From: Nitratidesulfovibrio sp.
GTDB lineage: Bacteria; Desulfobacterota; Desulfovibrionia; Desulfovibrionales; Desulfovibrionaceae
DNA length: 64,000 bases
Direction: 5' to 3'
Assembly: GCF_040373385.1 (NCBI RefSeq)
Contig: NZ_JBDXXH010000005.1
Location: forward strand, 124,001-188,000
Positions 37,257 to 45,673 of this stretch are shown here, in pieces (within the stretch, counting starts at the first letter, position 1; each line of letters starts with the position of its first letter). The notes under the pieces are model-generated. The model worked only from the letters and a program-made list of their open reading frames with translations. It ran no database searches and had not been told where the DNA came from. The translations under genes and the position numbers were made by a program.

Positions 37257-37928
37257 CTATTCGGCTGGCCGCCATTCCGGCCAGCCTTCCGGCAGCGCCA
37301 CCTGCGGGGCCAGTGCGGCGAGATCGGCGCGGAAGGCATCGCGCCCGGTGAACAGCCGGGCATGGATGCCCAGCGTGGTGGCCCGTCCGATGTGCCCGGC
37401 GTTGTCGTCGAAAAAGGCCGCGTGCGCCGGGTCCACGCCCATGATGGTCGCGGCATGGGTGAAAAAGCCGGGGTCGCGCTTGTTCAGCCCCTCGCGGAAC
37501 GAATTGAACACCCGGTCGAAGTGGCGGTACACGCCGTGCGCCGCGTCGATTTCCTCCAGCCAGTTGGTGTGGTCGCTCAGGATGGCCGCGCGCAGCCCGG
37601 CGGCGCGCACGGCGTCTGCGGCGCACAGCATTTCCGGGCGCACGGTGAAGCGGTTCATGATCTCGGCGCGCAGGGCGGCGTCGGTGCCGGTCATGCCGGT
37701 GGCCGCGCGCACGGCGCTCCACCACGCGGCCTCGTCGGTCTGGCCGTTGACGTAGCCGGTGGCGTAGCACAGGTCGGTGGCCGTGCGCATGGTGGCTTCC
37801 GGGTCCAGGCCCTGGGCGCGGCCGATGGCACGCAGGCCCTCGATGAAGCCTTCCTCGGCCAGCACGCCGCTGAAGTCGAAGAAGATGACGTCGATGTGGG
37901 GTGCGGCATTGCCGCGCGAGTGTGTCAT
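37257..37928 (-). CDS. HAD-superfamily hydrolase
   Basis: A 223-residue cytoplasmic hydrolase of the HAD-IA type. Motif I is FFDFSGVLAEEGF near 16-28 (nucleophile Asp18; the usual second Asp is Ser, as FDFSGVL, so the acid/base step may differ), motif II is AILSDHTNW near 114-122, motif III is a Lys in NKRDPGFF near 147-154 and motif IV is FFDDNAGH near 167-174. A helical cap (about 28-100) inserts after motif I. Substrates in this family are small phosphoesters or halo-acids; none can be named. Divergent from the DUF523 gene. Confidence 0.85.
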   Translation of the reverse strand: MTHSRGNAAPHIDVIFFDFSGVLAEEGFIEGLRAIGRAQGLDPEATMRTATDLCYATGYVNGQTDEAAWWSAVRAATGMTGTDAALRAEIMNRFTVRPEMLCAADAVRAAGLRAAILSDHTNWLEEIDAAHGVYRHFDRVFNSFREGLNKRDPGFFTHAATIMGVDPAHAAFFDDNAGHIGRATTLGIHARLFTGRDAFRADLAALAPQVALPEGWPEWRPAE

Positions 37929-38071
37929 GGGCTATCCTTGTCGTCTGCGGGGCCTCGCTGTGCATGTGGCGCGGTTTCCCGGTTCCGGAATGCCGCCGTT
38001 CCCGGTGCCAGAAAGTCGGCGCGGACGCAGGCGGCAACCCGTTCAGGATAACCACGCGGAGGCAAAGCGCA

Positions 38072-39211
38072 ATGGAAGAAACCACCCAGTCCGCCCCGTC
38101 CGGCCAGTCCGGCCAGACAGTCCCGTCCGGCCAGACAGGCCAGTTCGACCAGGCAGGCCAGACCGCCCAGGCAGGGAATTTCGGGGCGCCCGCCGATGCT
38201 GGCGGCGATGACCGGCTGCGGGTGGGCATCAGCTCGTGCCTTCTGGGCAACAAGGTCCGCTTCGACGGCGGGCACAAGCACGACCCGTACATTACCGGCA
38301 CCCTTGGCCAGTACATGGATTTCGTGCCGGTCTGTCCGGAGGTGGAATGCGGCATGCCCGTCCCGCGCGAGGCGCTGCGGCTGGTGGGCGCCCCGGCCCA
38401 TCCCCGCCTGGTCACGGTGAAGGGGTATGAGGACTGGACGGAGCGCATGCGCGCCTTTGCCCTGCGCCGGGTGGAACAGTTGGCCGCCGAGCGGCTGGAC
38501 GGATTCATCTTCAAGCGGGCCTCGCCCTCCAGCGGCATGGAGCGGGTGAAGGTGTACGCAGACCACGACCCCCGCGACGTTCCGGAAGGTACGGGCCGCG
38601 CCGATACTGCACGCATCAATCTGGGACCGCCGCAGGAAAAGGGCGTGGGCATCTTTGCCCGCGTGTTCATGGACCGCTTTCCCCTGCTGCCCGCGGAAGA
38701 GGAAGGCCGCCTGAACGACCCGCGCCTGCGCGAAAACTTCATCGAACGGCTGTTCGTCATGCGCCGCTGGCGTGCCCTTGCCGAGGGGGGGCTGACGCGC
38801 GGCGCCCTTGTGGACTTTCACACCCGGCACAAACTGCTGCTGATGTCGCATTCGGTGGAGCACTACCGCGCGTTGGGCAGGCTGGTGGCCCATGCGGCCA
38901 GCCACGACCCGGCGGACCTGGCCCGCGACTACCTGACCGGCCTGATGGACGGGCTGCGCCTGCCCGCAACCACGGCCAAGCACGCCAACGTGCTGCAACA
39001 CTGCATGGGCTATTTCAAGCGGGTACTGACCCCGGACGAAAAGCTGGAAATACTGGAGATCATCCAGCGCTACCGCAAGTTGCAGGTGCCGCTGGTGGTG
39101 CCGGTGACCCTGCTGAACCACTATGTGCGCAAGTATGGCGAGCCGTATCTGGCCGGGCAGTTCTACCTGAACCCGCACCCGGTGGAGCTGAAGCTGCGCA
39201 ACCACGCCTGA
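38072..39211 (+). CDS. DUF523-DUF1722 (YbgA-type) protein
   Basis: A 379-residue cytoplasmic protein. Residues 1-45 are a Gln/Ser/Gly repeat segment encoded by short direct repeats. DUF523 follows (about 49-205): VGISSCLLGNKVRFDGGHKH and CPEVECGMPVPRE carry Cys residues, consistent with a metal or Fe-S site. DUF1722 (about 225-345) contains FHTRHKLLLMSHSVEHYRAL and KHANVLQHCMGYFK. This two-domain layout is known, with suggested roles in DNA repair or thiouridine reversal (the DUF523 part resembles thiouracil desulfidase TudS), not proven here. GGAGG lies about 10 nt before the ATG. A terminator follows. Confidence 0.85.
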   Translation: MEETTQSAPSGQSGQTVPSGQTGQFDQAGQTAQAGNFGAPADAGGDDRLRVGISSCLLGNKVRFDGGHKHDPYITGTLGQYMDFVPVCPEVECGMPVPREALRLVGAPAHPRLVTVKGYEDWTERMRAFALRRVEQLAAERLDGFIFKRASPSSGMERVKVYADHDPRDVPEGTGRADTARINLGPPQEKGVGIFARVFMDRFPLLPAEEEGRLNDPRLRENFIERLFVMRRWRALAEGGLTRGALVDFHTRHKLLLMSHSVEHYRALGRLVAHAASHDPADLARDYLTGLMDGLRLPATTAKHANVLQHCMGYFKRVLTPDEKLEILEIIQRYRKLQVPLVVPVTLLNHYVRKYGEPYLAGQFYLNPHPVELKLRNHA

Positions 39212-39220
39212 AGGGCGACA

Positions 39221-39256
39221 GGGGGCGGTGGCCGCAAGCTGGCCGCGCCCCCCTTT
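39221..39256 (+). terminator. Terminator of the DUF523-DUF1722 gene
   Basis: GGGGGCG (39221-39227) pairs with CGCCCCC (39246-39252), with further GGCC pairing inside, followed by CTTTCGTT. Confidence 0.7.
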
Positions 39257-39440
39257 CGTTCCTTCTCTTCCGGCTCTGCCCTGCTCCGTCCCATTCCTCC
39301 CCCCGTCCGGCCCCGCGCACCCATCTTGCCATTCGCCGTCCCGATGACGATATATCCGGGGCAAGACCCTGTCCGGTTGCCGCCGGTGCGTTCAGGCCCG
39401 CCATGCGGGCGGCTGCCCGGCGTAGTGCGTCCCGAGCCCG

Positions 39441-39480
39441 TTCGCCCCCGTTCGCCCCCGTTCACCCCCGTTCACCCTTG
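39441..39480. repeat. 10-bp tandem repeat, four copies
   Basis: TTCGCCCCCG twice, then TTCACCCCCG and TTCACCCTTG. It lies in the 392-nt gap 39212-39603, which otherwise contains a C-rich, gene-free stretch. Confidence 0.7.
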
Positions 39481-39603
39481 TCCGTCCCGGTTCGTGCCCC
39501 CTGCCATCCCGCTGCGTCCGTGCTCCCTCTTCCCCCTCTCCGTCCCGTCCACCCCCGCGTGTCACGCACGCATCCCCAATATGCTCCCCACGGAGGTCGC
39601 CCC

Positions 39604-40692
39604 ATGGACCCGGTAACCCATCTTGCCAGCGGCGCGCTTGTGGCCATGGCCCTGCCCGATACCCGGCGCAGCCGCTGGTTCATGCCCTTTGCCCTGACCT
39701 GCGCGGTGCTGCCCGACGCGGACGTGCTGTTCGGCGCGACGCCGCTGGCCTACCTGACCCAGCACCGGGGCATCACCCATTCCTTCGTGGGCGGCGCGGT
39801 CATGGCCCTGCTGATGGCGCTGCTGTTCCTGCCGCTGCTGCGGCGCGCCCCGCGCGATGTCGTCGGCAGCGGCGGCGTGCACACCTGGGGCTATGCCCGC
39901 TACGCCCTGGCGGCGTACGGGCTGATCCTGCTGCACATCTTTCTGGACTGCATCACCACCTACGGCACGCAGGTGTTCCTGCCCTTTTCGGAGTATCGGG
40001 TGGCCCTGCCCGCCGTGTTCATCATCGACCCGATCATGACCCTGGTCATGCTGGCGTGCGTCGTGGCGGCCATGGGCCGGGCGCATCGGCGCACCTTTGC
40101 CGCGCTGGGCCTGGCCTGGACCCTGCTGTGGCCGGGTGCCTCGCTGGCCGTGCAGCAGCACGTGCAGTCCGGCCTGGTGACGAAGCTGGCCGCCCAGCCC
40201 GTGCCGCCCGTGTCGGTGGCGGTGATCCCCGAGGCGCTGGCCCCGTTCAACTGGAAGGTGGTGGTGGATGATGGCCGCCGCTACGGCATGGCCCGCTACC
40301 AGTTGCTGAACCCGGATGCGCCGCTGGCCTTCGAGCTGTTCGAAAAGGCGGACCCGGTGCTGTACCGCCGCCTGTCCGAGTCCGAGGAACTGTTTCGCGT
40401 GTATGGCCGCTTTGCCATGTTCATGACCCAGGAAACCCGGCAGGAAAACGGCGCGCCCGTGATCGCCTACCGCGACCTGCGCTTTGCCTCCACCGTGCCG
40501 TTCATGCGCATGCTGCGCGGCGAGGGTGTGCCCTTTCAGTTGTGGGCGCGCCTTTCCGCCGATGGGCGGCTGGAAGGGTTCCGCTTCGTGCAGGGGCGTG
40601 CAGCAGGCGGCAGCGACGGGACTGGCGGGACTGATGGAACTGGCGGAGGCGCCGGGGGAGACAGCGACGATTGGGTGACCGTGGCGCGCTGA
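39604..40692 (+). CDS. DUF457/YdjM-type membrane-bound metal-dependent hydrolase
   Basis: A 362-residue inner-membrane protein. The N-terminus has the family pattern DPVTHLASGALVA (His7), a PDAD motif near 37-40 and HRGITHSF near 55-62, giving the His/Asp metal site. Five hydrophobic segments span about 9-190. Residues 190-340 form a soluble domain probably outside the membrane, and the end (about 335-355) is a Gly/Thr/Asp-rich repeat. The YdjM-like group is linked to membrane or LexA-controlled functions without a defined substrate. GGAGG lies 7 nt before the ATG. Transcribed alone. Confidence 0.83.
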   Translation: MDPVTHLASGALVAMALPDTRRSRWFMPFALTCAVLPDADVLFGATPLAYLTQHRGITHSFVGGAVMALLMALLFLPLLRRAPRDVVGSGGVHTWGYARYALAAYGLILLHIFLDCITTYGTQVFLPFSEYRVALPAVFIIDPIMTLVMLACVVAAMGRAHRRTFAALGLAWTLLWPGASLAVQQHVQSGLVTKLAAQPVPPVSVAVIPEALAPFNWKVVVDDGRRYGMARYQLLNPDAPLAFELFEKADPVLYRRLSESEELFRVYGRFAMFMTQETRQENGAPVIAYRDLRFASTVPFMRMLRGEGVPFQLWARLSADGRLEGFRFVQGRAAGGSDGTGGTDGTGGGAGGDSDDWVTVAR

Positions 40693-40739
40693 CAGCGGCA
40701 TGGCGTTGTGCACGTACCGATGAAATGTGCCCACCCCCC

Positions 40740-40768
40740 TTGTCACATGATGGGGGACGGGATATTAA
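40740..40768 (+). promoter_or_regulatory. Probable sigma-70 promoter of the HU/IHF gene
   Basis: TTGTCA (40740-40745) and TATTAA (40763-40768) are exactly 17 nt apart. The start would be near 40775, leaving a leader of about 230 nt in the 310-nt gap 40693-41002; the leader holds no gene. Confidence 0.45.
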
Positions 40769-41002
40769 TGGAATATTGGGGAGAAGGGAGTGGTGTCACC
40801 CTGCGGCAACAGTCGTGGGCGCTCTCGCACCTTCCCGTGGGCGGGGCGCGGAATATGACGGCACAGTGCCGAACGCGCGCATAACATGCCGCCAGAAAAC
40901 ATGTTTCGCACATGGTGCTGCCGCATCGGGGTTCCGGGGCGCGTGCGGCGGTTTGCACCAACACGCCATGCCCCGCACGGACGGGTCCGACTGGAGGTCC
41001 AC

Positions 41003-41278
41003 GTGAACAAGAGCGAACTGGTACGAGCGCTTGCCGAGGAGCACGAACTGCCTGTAGAGGACGCCACCGTGGTGGTGAACACCTTTTTCGACTGCGTGCG
41101 CGATGCGCTGCTGGAAGGTGACCGCGTGGAAATTCGCGGCTTCGGTTCGTTCAAGATCAAGGGCTATCGCGGCTACAAGGGCCGCAACCCCAAGACCGGC
41201 GATTCCGTGGCGGTGCCGCCCAAGCGGCTGCCCGTGTTCCGTGCCGGCAAGGAATTGAAGGATATCCTGAACCCGTAG
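41003..41278 (+). CDS. HU/IHF-family DNA-bending protein
   Basis: A 91-residue nucleoid protein that binds and bends DNA as a dimer. It starts with GTG (VNKSELVRALAEEH), with GGAGG 5 nt upstream. The fold is complete: two N-terminal helices (3-14, 18-38), the beta saddle with GDRVEIRGFGSFKIKG near 42-57, the arm GRNPKTGDSVAVPPKRLPVF near 61-80 with the intercalating Pro in NPKTG, and the C-terminal helix RAGKELKDIL. IHF beta and HU cannot be separated with certainty. IHF-type bending would serve the sigma-54 promoters of this genome. Upstream of cheD but 178 nt away. Confidence 0.93.
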   Translation: MNKSELVRALAEEHELPVEDATVVVNTFFDCVRDALLEGDRVEIRGFGSFKIKGYRGYKGRNPKTGDSVAVPPKRLPVFRAGKELKDILNP

Positions 41279-41456
41279 TGGTTCGGGGCCGCGAGAGGCT
41301 TCGCATTTTCGCCATTGGTAGGGCGGCGCGCCAGGCGCCGTCATGCGGGCGGTTGCGCTGTCGGTCGGGGGGCTGGCGGCGCGAGCGCTCGCGTTTGATT
41401 TGGGCAATGAACAACGGGGATGCGTGCGGCCCGGCGGGCTGCACAGGGGGGCCTTG

Positions 41457-42185
41457 ATGCGTAACGGCACCGAAGATACCCTGCACGGGCGCAGGTCATG
41501 TCCTGTCCCGGCAGTCATGCCGCGCGAGCTGGCGGAAGAGCGGCTGCGCCACCTGCACCTGCGCATCGGCGAGGGCATCGTGGCGCGGCGCCCGGCCATC
41601 ATCGCCACGGTGCTCGGGTCGTGCGTGTCCGTCACGTTCTTTCACCGTTCCACGGGGCTTGCGGGTATCTTTCATGCCATGCTGCCCACGGCGGAAGGCA
41701 GCCGCGACCACGACTGTAATCCGTGCAAATACGTGGATACCGCCGTGGAAGCGGTGCTGAACCATTTTCTGCGCAAGGGCGTGCCGATTCTGGAGATCGA
41801 AACCAAGCTGTTTGGCGGCGCGTTCAGCATGAACACCGAAGAAAAATCACTGGTGCGTTCGCTGGTGGATGTGGGCGGCCGCAACGTGCAGGTGGCCCGC
41901 GACCTGCTGCGCGCCCGTGGGCTGGTGGTGTCCGGCGAACATGTGCTGGGCGAGCGTGGCCGCAAGCTGCTGTTCCACGCGGGCACCGGCGAGGTGTGGG
42001 TAAAGCTGCTGCGCCGCAGCCTGGCCGAACAGGGCCGTGGCGCGGGGCGCCCCGCGCGGGGCGGCCATGCCGAACCCCCGGCGTGGTCGTACGACGCCCA
42101 GCCGGAACCGTGGCCCGGTCCCTTTCCCGTTGGCGAATCGGGCGGGGGGGATGGTTCGGACGAGCCGGGCGGACAGACCAGCTAG
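41457..42185 (+). CDS. cheD: Chemoreceptor glutamine deamidase CheD
   Basis: Deamidates Gln residues of chemoreceptors and, in some bacteria, activates CheC. The 242 residues include the catalytic pair Cys56 (ATVLGSCVSVTF) and His73 (GIFHAMLP, the HxxLP motif), and the NTEEKSLVRSLVDVGGRNV region near 125. The family core ends near residue 190; the last 50 residues are Gly/Pro/Ser-rich and not conserved. AGGGGG lies 6 nt before the ATG. No other che gene is adjacent. The TAG stop is inside a 15-bp direct duplication. Confidence 0.92.
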   Translation: MRNGTEDTLHGRRSCPVPAVMPRELAEERLRHLHLRIGEGIVARRPAIIATVLGSCVSVTFFHRSTGLAGIFHAMLPTAEGSRDHDCNPCKYVDTAVEAVLNHFLRKGVPILEIETKLFGGAFSMNTEEKSLVRSLVDVGGRNVQVARDLLRARGLVVSGEHVLGERGRKLLFHAGTGEVWVKLLRRSLAEQGRGAGRPARGGHAEPPAWSYDAQPEPWPGPFPVGESGGGDGSDEPGGQTS

Positions 42186-42206
42186 CTCGGGCCAGCTAGC
42201 TCGGGC
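42178..42206. repeat. Direct duplication covering the cheD stop codon
   Basis: CCAGCTAGCTCGG occurs twice in tandem (42179 and 42192); the first copy contains the TAG stop. Further looser repeats of GCCGGAC/CCGCCGG type fill 42207-42350, and no gene is supported in 42186-42501. Confidence 0.7.
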
Positions 42207-42501
42207 CGGATAGCAGGCGCCGGACAATTCACGCCGGACAACTGGGGCCGGGTAATCCCGCCGGTTGGTTCTTGCTGAACACGCTGGCCCAGGCAGTTCC
42301 GCCGGACACGTTGCCCCGGAGAATCCCGCCGGGCAACCCCGCACCGGGCTGCGCCCCCTGATTTCGTCCCGGATTTCGCCCCCCGATGTTGCGCCCCAGC
42401 CCCGCCGCGCGCCCGCGCACGCTGGCCTTGCCACCGGAAATGGGCTACGAGCGGGGGCAGACCCCCATTCCCCACGCACCCGCACGCCGGACCCCTGCCG
42501 C

Positions 42502-43365
42502 ATGAAGATCGTCTTCTGCATCGACGACAACCCCCGCTACCTGCTCATGATGCGTGCCGCCGTGCGTTCGCTGCGGCGCCTGCATGGCGATGCGGCCCCC
42601 TGCGTGTGCGTGTACGGCGGCAGCAACCCGGCGGTCATGGATGCGGTGCGCGCCGAGGGCGTGCAGCTTGCCCGGCACACCCCGGTCATTGGCGTGCACA
42701 ACGCCCCGCCGCAGTTCCACCGCTGCATCGGCGCATTCCTGAAGCTGGAGCTGGCCCTGCTGCCGGAATTGGCCGACGACGAGTACGTGCTGTACTGCGA
42801 CGCCGACGTGTACTTCCACCAGCCGATCCTGGGAGCCGGGGGGGGCGATGCCTCGTCCGGCGGGGCAGAGCACATCCGTCCGCAGTACATGGCCATGGCC
42901 CGCGAGGCCACGGCCCCTTTCCACCACGTCCACGAACAGCTGGACTACGAATGGCGGGGGCGCCGCTACGTGGTGCCGCTGCCCTTTCCCATCTGGACCT
43001 TCAGCAGCGGGGTGGTGCTGTTCAACCTTGCCCGGTTGCGGCGGCACGACCACATCCACAACTTTCTGGCCTTCTGCGTGCAGAACCTGCACCGCATCGG
43101 CAACCTGGACCAGTCGCTGCTGAACTACTTCTTCGGCAAGCGGGTGACCAAGCTGGACCCTTCGTGGAACTGCCCACCCTACCGGGCCGACGCGCTGACG
43201 CGGGCGCGCATCGTGCACTTTCACGGCCCCAAGCCGTGGGACACCAGGCCCGCGCTGTGGAAGGACCTGCGCATCAACCATTACATGGAATTCCGCCGCC
43301 GCTGGCTGGACCTGCTGACGCCGGAAGAGCGCGAGCAGGCCGCCGCGTGGGAGGCGGCGGGGTAG
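42502..43365 (+). CDS. Glycosyltransferase family 8-like protein
   Basis: A 287-residue GT-A-type transferase. The N-terminal strand KIVFCIDDNPRYLLMMRAAVRS is the nucleotide-sugar start of GT8 and galactinol-synthase-like enzymes. The metal site is YCDADVYF with Asp100-Ala-Asp102. WTFSSGVVLFNLARL near 173-187 and NLDQSLLNYFFG near 207-218 are typical GT8 motifs, as is HFHGPKPW near 243 (the third metal ligand His). It acts in the cytoplasm on a surface sugar or glycogenin-like acceptor; the acceptor is unknown. Transcribed alone between cheD and the GapN-like gene. Confidence 0.85.
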   Translation: MKIVFCIDDNPRYLLMMRAAVRSLRRLHGDAAPCVCVYGGSNPAVMDAVRAEGVQLARHTPVIGVHNAPPQFHRCIGAFLKLELALLPELADDEYVLYCDADVYFHQPILGAGGGDASSGGAEHIRPQYMAMAREATAPFHHVHEQLDYEWRGRRYVVPLPFPIWTFSSGVVLFNLARLRRHDHIHNFLAFCVQNLHRIGNLDQSLLNYFFGKRVTKLDPSWNCPPYRADALTRARIVHFHGPKPWDTRPALWKDLRINHYMEFRRRWLDLLTPEEREQAAAWEAAG

Positions 43366-43802
43366 GGGCGTCAGGGGATGTTCGGGGGGGCGGTTTCCCG
43401 GCATCGTTCCCGTCCTGCTTTACCCTGCCCGGATGTGCCTGCGGTCCATTCCGCTAGCGTTCCTCCTGTCCCGGCCCCGTCCCGGTCCCGCCCGACCCGT
43501 CACGCCCGCGCAGTTGCCTGCCGCCCTGCCGCTTCGTCCCCAATCGTCCCGCCCCCCAGCCCTCGCCCCCCAGTCATTTCACCCCCGCCCCGCCTTCCCT
43601 GCTGTCATTGCTGCGCAACCCTGCTATGCTGGTTCCATGTCGCGGCCCGGTCATCCCGCGCGGCCTCGTGCGGCCCAGTTCTGGCCAGTCCCGGGCCAGT
43701 CCCGGCCTGTACCGCCCGGTACATCTGCCGACCACTCCGCGCCGTTCCGCAGCCATCGCCGCCATCCCACAGCCCGGCCCCTGCCGGATGAAGGAGTTTT
43801 GC
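43366..43802. other. Gene-free intergenic region upstream of the GapN-like gene
   Basis: C-rich with short direct repeats (GGCCAGTCCCGG type near 43681-43705, CGTCCC and CCCCAG runs). I see no supported gene; any promoter is not obvious. Confidence 0.4.
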
Positions 43803-45485
43803 ATGTCGTCCCAGCCGTCTGCCACAGCCACTGGTCCCGCCGCCAGCCCTGCCGCCGCCCACACCCCCGAAAGCCTGCGCGCCCTGTTTCCCGTGGCCGG
43901 GCAGCCGCTGCCGGAGGCCGCCCACGCCTTCGCCCCCATAGAGCAGCGTACCTGCCTCATCGACGGCAAGCTGGAGGAATGGCCCGGCGAGATGCAGCAG
44001 GTGTTTTCGCCCATCGGCGAAATTGACGCTGCGGGCGGCTTCACCCCGCGCCTGCTGGGCCGCTGCCCCATTCTGGACGAGGCCGCCGCCCTGCGCGCCG
44101 TGGACGCCGCCGACCGCGCCTGGGCCGACGGCATGGGCGCATGGCCCACCATGGGCGTGGCCGAGCGCATCCGCCACGTGGAGGATTTTGCCCGGCGCAT
44201 GGCGGCGCGGCGCACCGAGGTGGTGCGCATCATGATGTGGGAAATCTGCAAGTCGTGGCAGGACGCCAGCGGCGAATTCGACCGCACCATGGAGTACCTG
44301 CGCGACACCATCGACGCGCTGAAGGATCTGGACCGCGCCTCGTCACGCTTCGTCATAGAGAAAGGCATTTACGCGCAGATACGCCGCGCGCCGCTGGGGC
44401 CGGTGCTGTGCATGGGGCCGTACAACTACCCGCTGAACGAAACCTTCTGCACGCTGATGCCCGCGCTGATCATGGGCAACCCGGTCATCGTGAAAACGCC
44501 GCGCCTGGGGCGGCTGCTGTATTCGCCGCTGATGGAAGCCTTCCGCGACGCCTTTCCTGCCGGGGTGGTCAACATCCTGCATGGCGACCGGCGCATCGTG
44601 AAGCCCATCATGGCGTCGGGCCGCATCAACGTGCTGGCGTTCATCGGGTCCAGCACGGCGGCGGATGCGCTGCGCCTGGCCCACCCGCACCCGCACCGGC
44701 TGCGCTGCGTGCTGGGGCTGGACGCCAAGAACGCGGGCATAGTGCTGGACTGCGCGGACATGGACCTGACCGTGGCCGAGGCGCTGCAAGGCTCGTTCTC
44801 GTTCAACGGGCAGCGCTGCACCGCGCTGAAGATGCTGTTCGTGCATCAGAAGCGGCTGGACGAATTTCTGGCCCGCATGGACGAGGGCATCCGCAAGCTG
44901 CGTATCGGCATGCCGTGGGACGAGGGGGTGCGCATCACCCCGCTGCCAGTGCCCGGCAAGTCCGCCTATCTGGACGACCTGGTGCAGGACGCCGCCGCCC
45001 ACGGCGGCAAGGTGGCCAACAGCGGCGGGGGCACCCACGCCGAAACCCTGTACCACCCCACGGTGGTCTGCCCGGCCACGACGCAGATGCGCGTGTACCA
45101 CGAGGAGCAGTTTGGCCCGGTGATACCCGTCATCCCCTTCACGGACATAGAAACGCCGGTGCGCTACGTGGTGGGGTCACAGTACGGGCAGCAGCTGAGC
45201 ATTTTCGGCAACGACCCGGACGACGTGGCCCGGCTGATCGACCCCATGGTCAACCAGGTGTGCCGGGTGAACATCAACAGCCAATGCCAGCGCGGGCCGG
45301 ACACCTTTCCCTTTACCGGCCGCAAGGATTCCGCCGAGGGCACCCTTTCGGTCAGCGATGCGCTGCGCTGCTTCTCCATCCGCACGCTGGTGGCGGCCAA
45401 GGGCAGCGATGCCAACAAGGAGATTCTGACCAGCATCATCAGGGACAGGCGGTCGAATTTCCTGTCGAACGATTTCATTCTGTAG
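43803..45485 (+). CDS. Aldehyde dehydrogenase, GapN-like (NADP glyceraldehyde-3-phosphate type)
   Basis: A 560-residue aldehyde dehydrogenase. Start 43803 is chosen because AAGGAG lies 7 nt upstream. The N-terminal 45 residues are an extra Ala/Pro-rich tail. Catalytic Cys339 (SFSFNGQRCTALK) and oxyanion Asn208 (MGPYNYPLNE) are present, as is IVKTPRLGR with the cofactor Lys231 near 229. The usual general-base motif ELGGK is replaced by LGLDAKNAGIV near 305-313, without a Glu at the expected place. Sequences of this kind are usually annotated as non-phosphorylating glyceraldehyde-3-phosphate dehydrogenase, which makes NADPH and 3-phosphoglycerate. A strong terminator follows. Confidence 0.8.
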   Translation: MSSQPSATATGPAASPAAAHTPESLRALFPVAGQPLPEAAHAFAPIEQRTCLIDGKLEEWPGEMQQVFSPIGEIDAAGGFTPRLLGRCPILDEAAALRAVDAADRAWADGMGAWPTMGVAERIRHVEDFARRMAARRTEVVRIMMWEICKSWQDASGEFDRTMEYLRDTIDALKDLDRASSRFVIEKGIYAQIRRAPLGPVLCMGPYNYPLNETFCTLMPALIMGNPVIVKTPRLGRLLYSPLMEAFRDAFPAGVVNILHGDRRIVKPIMASGRINVLAFIGSSTAADALRLAHPHPHRLRCVLGLDAKNAGIVLDCADMDLTVAEALQGSFSFNGQRCTALKMLFVHQKRLDEFLARMDEGIRKLRIGMPWDEGVRITPLPVPGKSAYLDDLVQDAAAHGGKVANSGGGTHAETLYHPTVVCPATTQMRVYHEEQFGPVIPVIPFTDIETPVRYVVGSQYGQQLSIFGNDPDDVARLIDPMVNQVCRVNINSQCQRGPDTFPFTGRKDSAEGTLSVSDALRCFSIRTLVAAKGSDANKEILTSIIRDRRSNFLSNDFIL

Positions 45486-45540
45486 CGAGGGGGGGCGGCT
45501 ATGTGCCGCGAGAGCGAGAGTGGGAGCGTATGAAAAAGCA

Positions 45541-45568
45541 AAGGCCCGCCGGTGACGGCGGGCCTTTT
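45541..45568 (+). terminator. Rho-independent terminator of the GapN-like gene
   Basis: An 11-bp perfect stem (45541-45551 with 45556-45566), loop GTGA, and a T-run ending at 45568. The A-rich left side makes it usable on the minus strand as well. Confidence 0.88.
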
Positions 45569-45673
45569 GGCGTATAGCGTGCTGCCTTTAAACGTAGGTC
45601 CCTTCATGTGGCGAAGGGTATGTGGAGGGCTCTGCGATCAATAGTTGTCTGCACGATGGGGTGGTGCCGAAGT

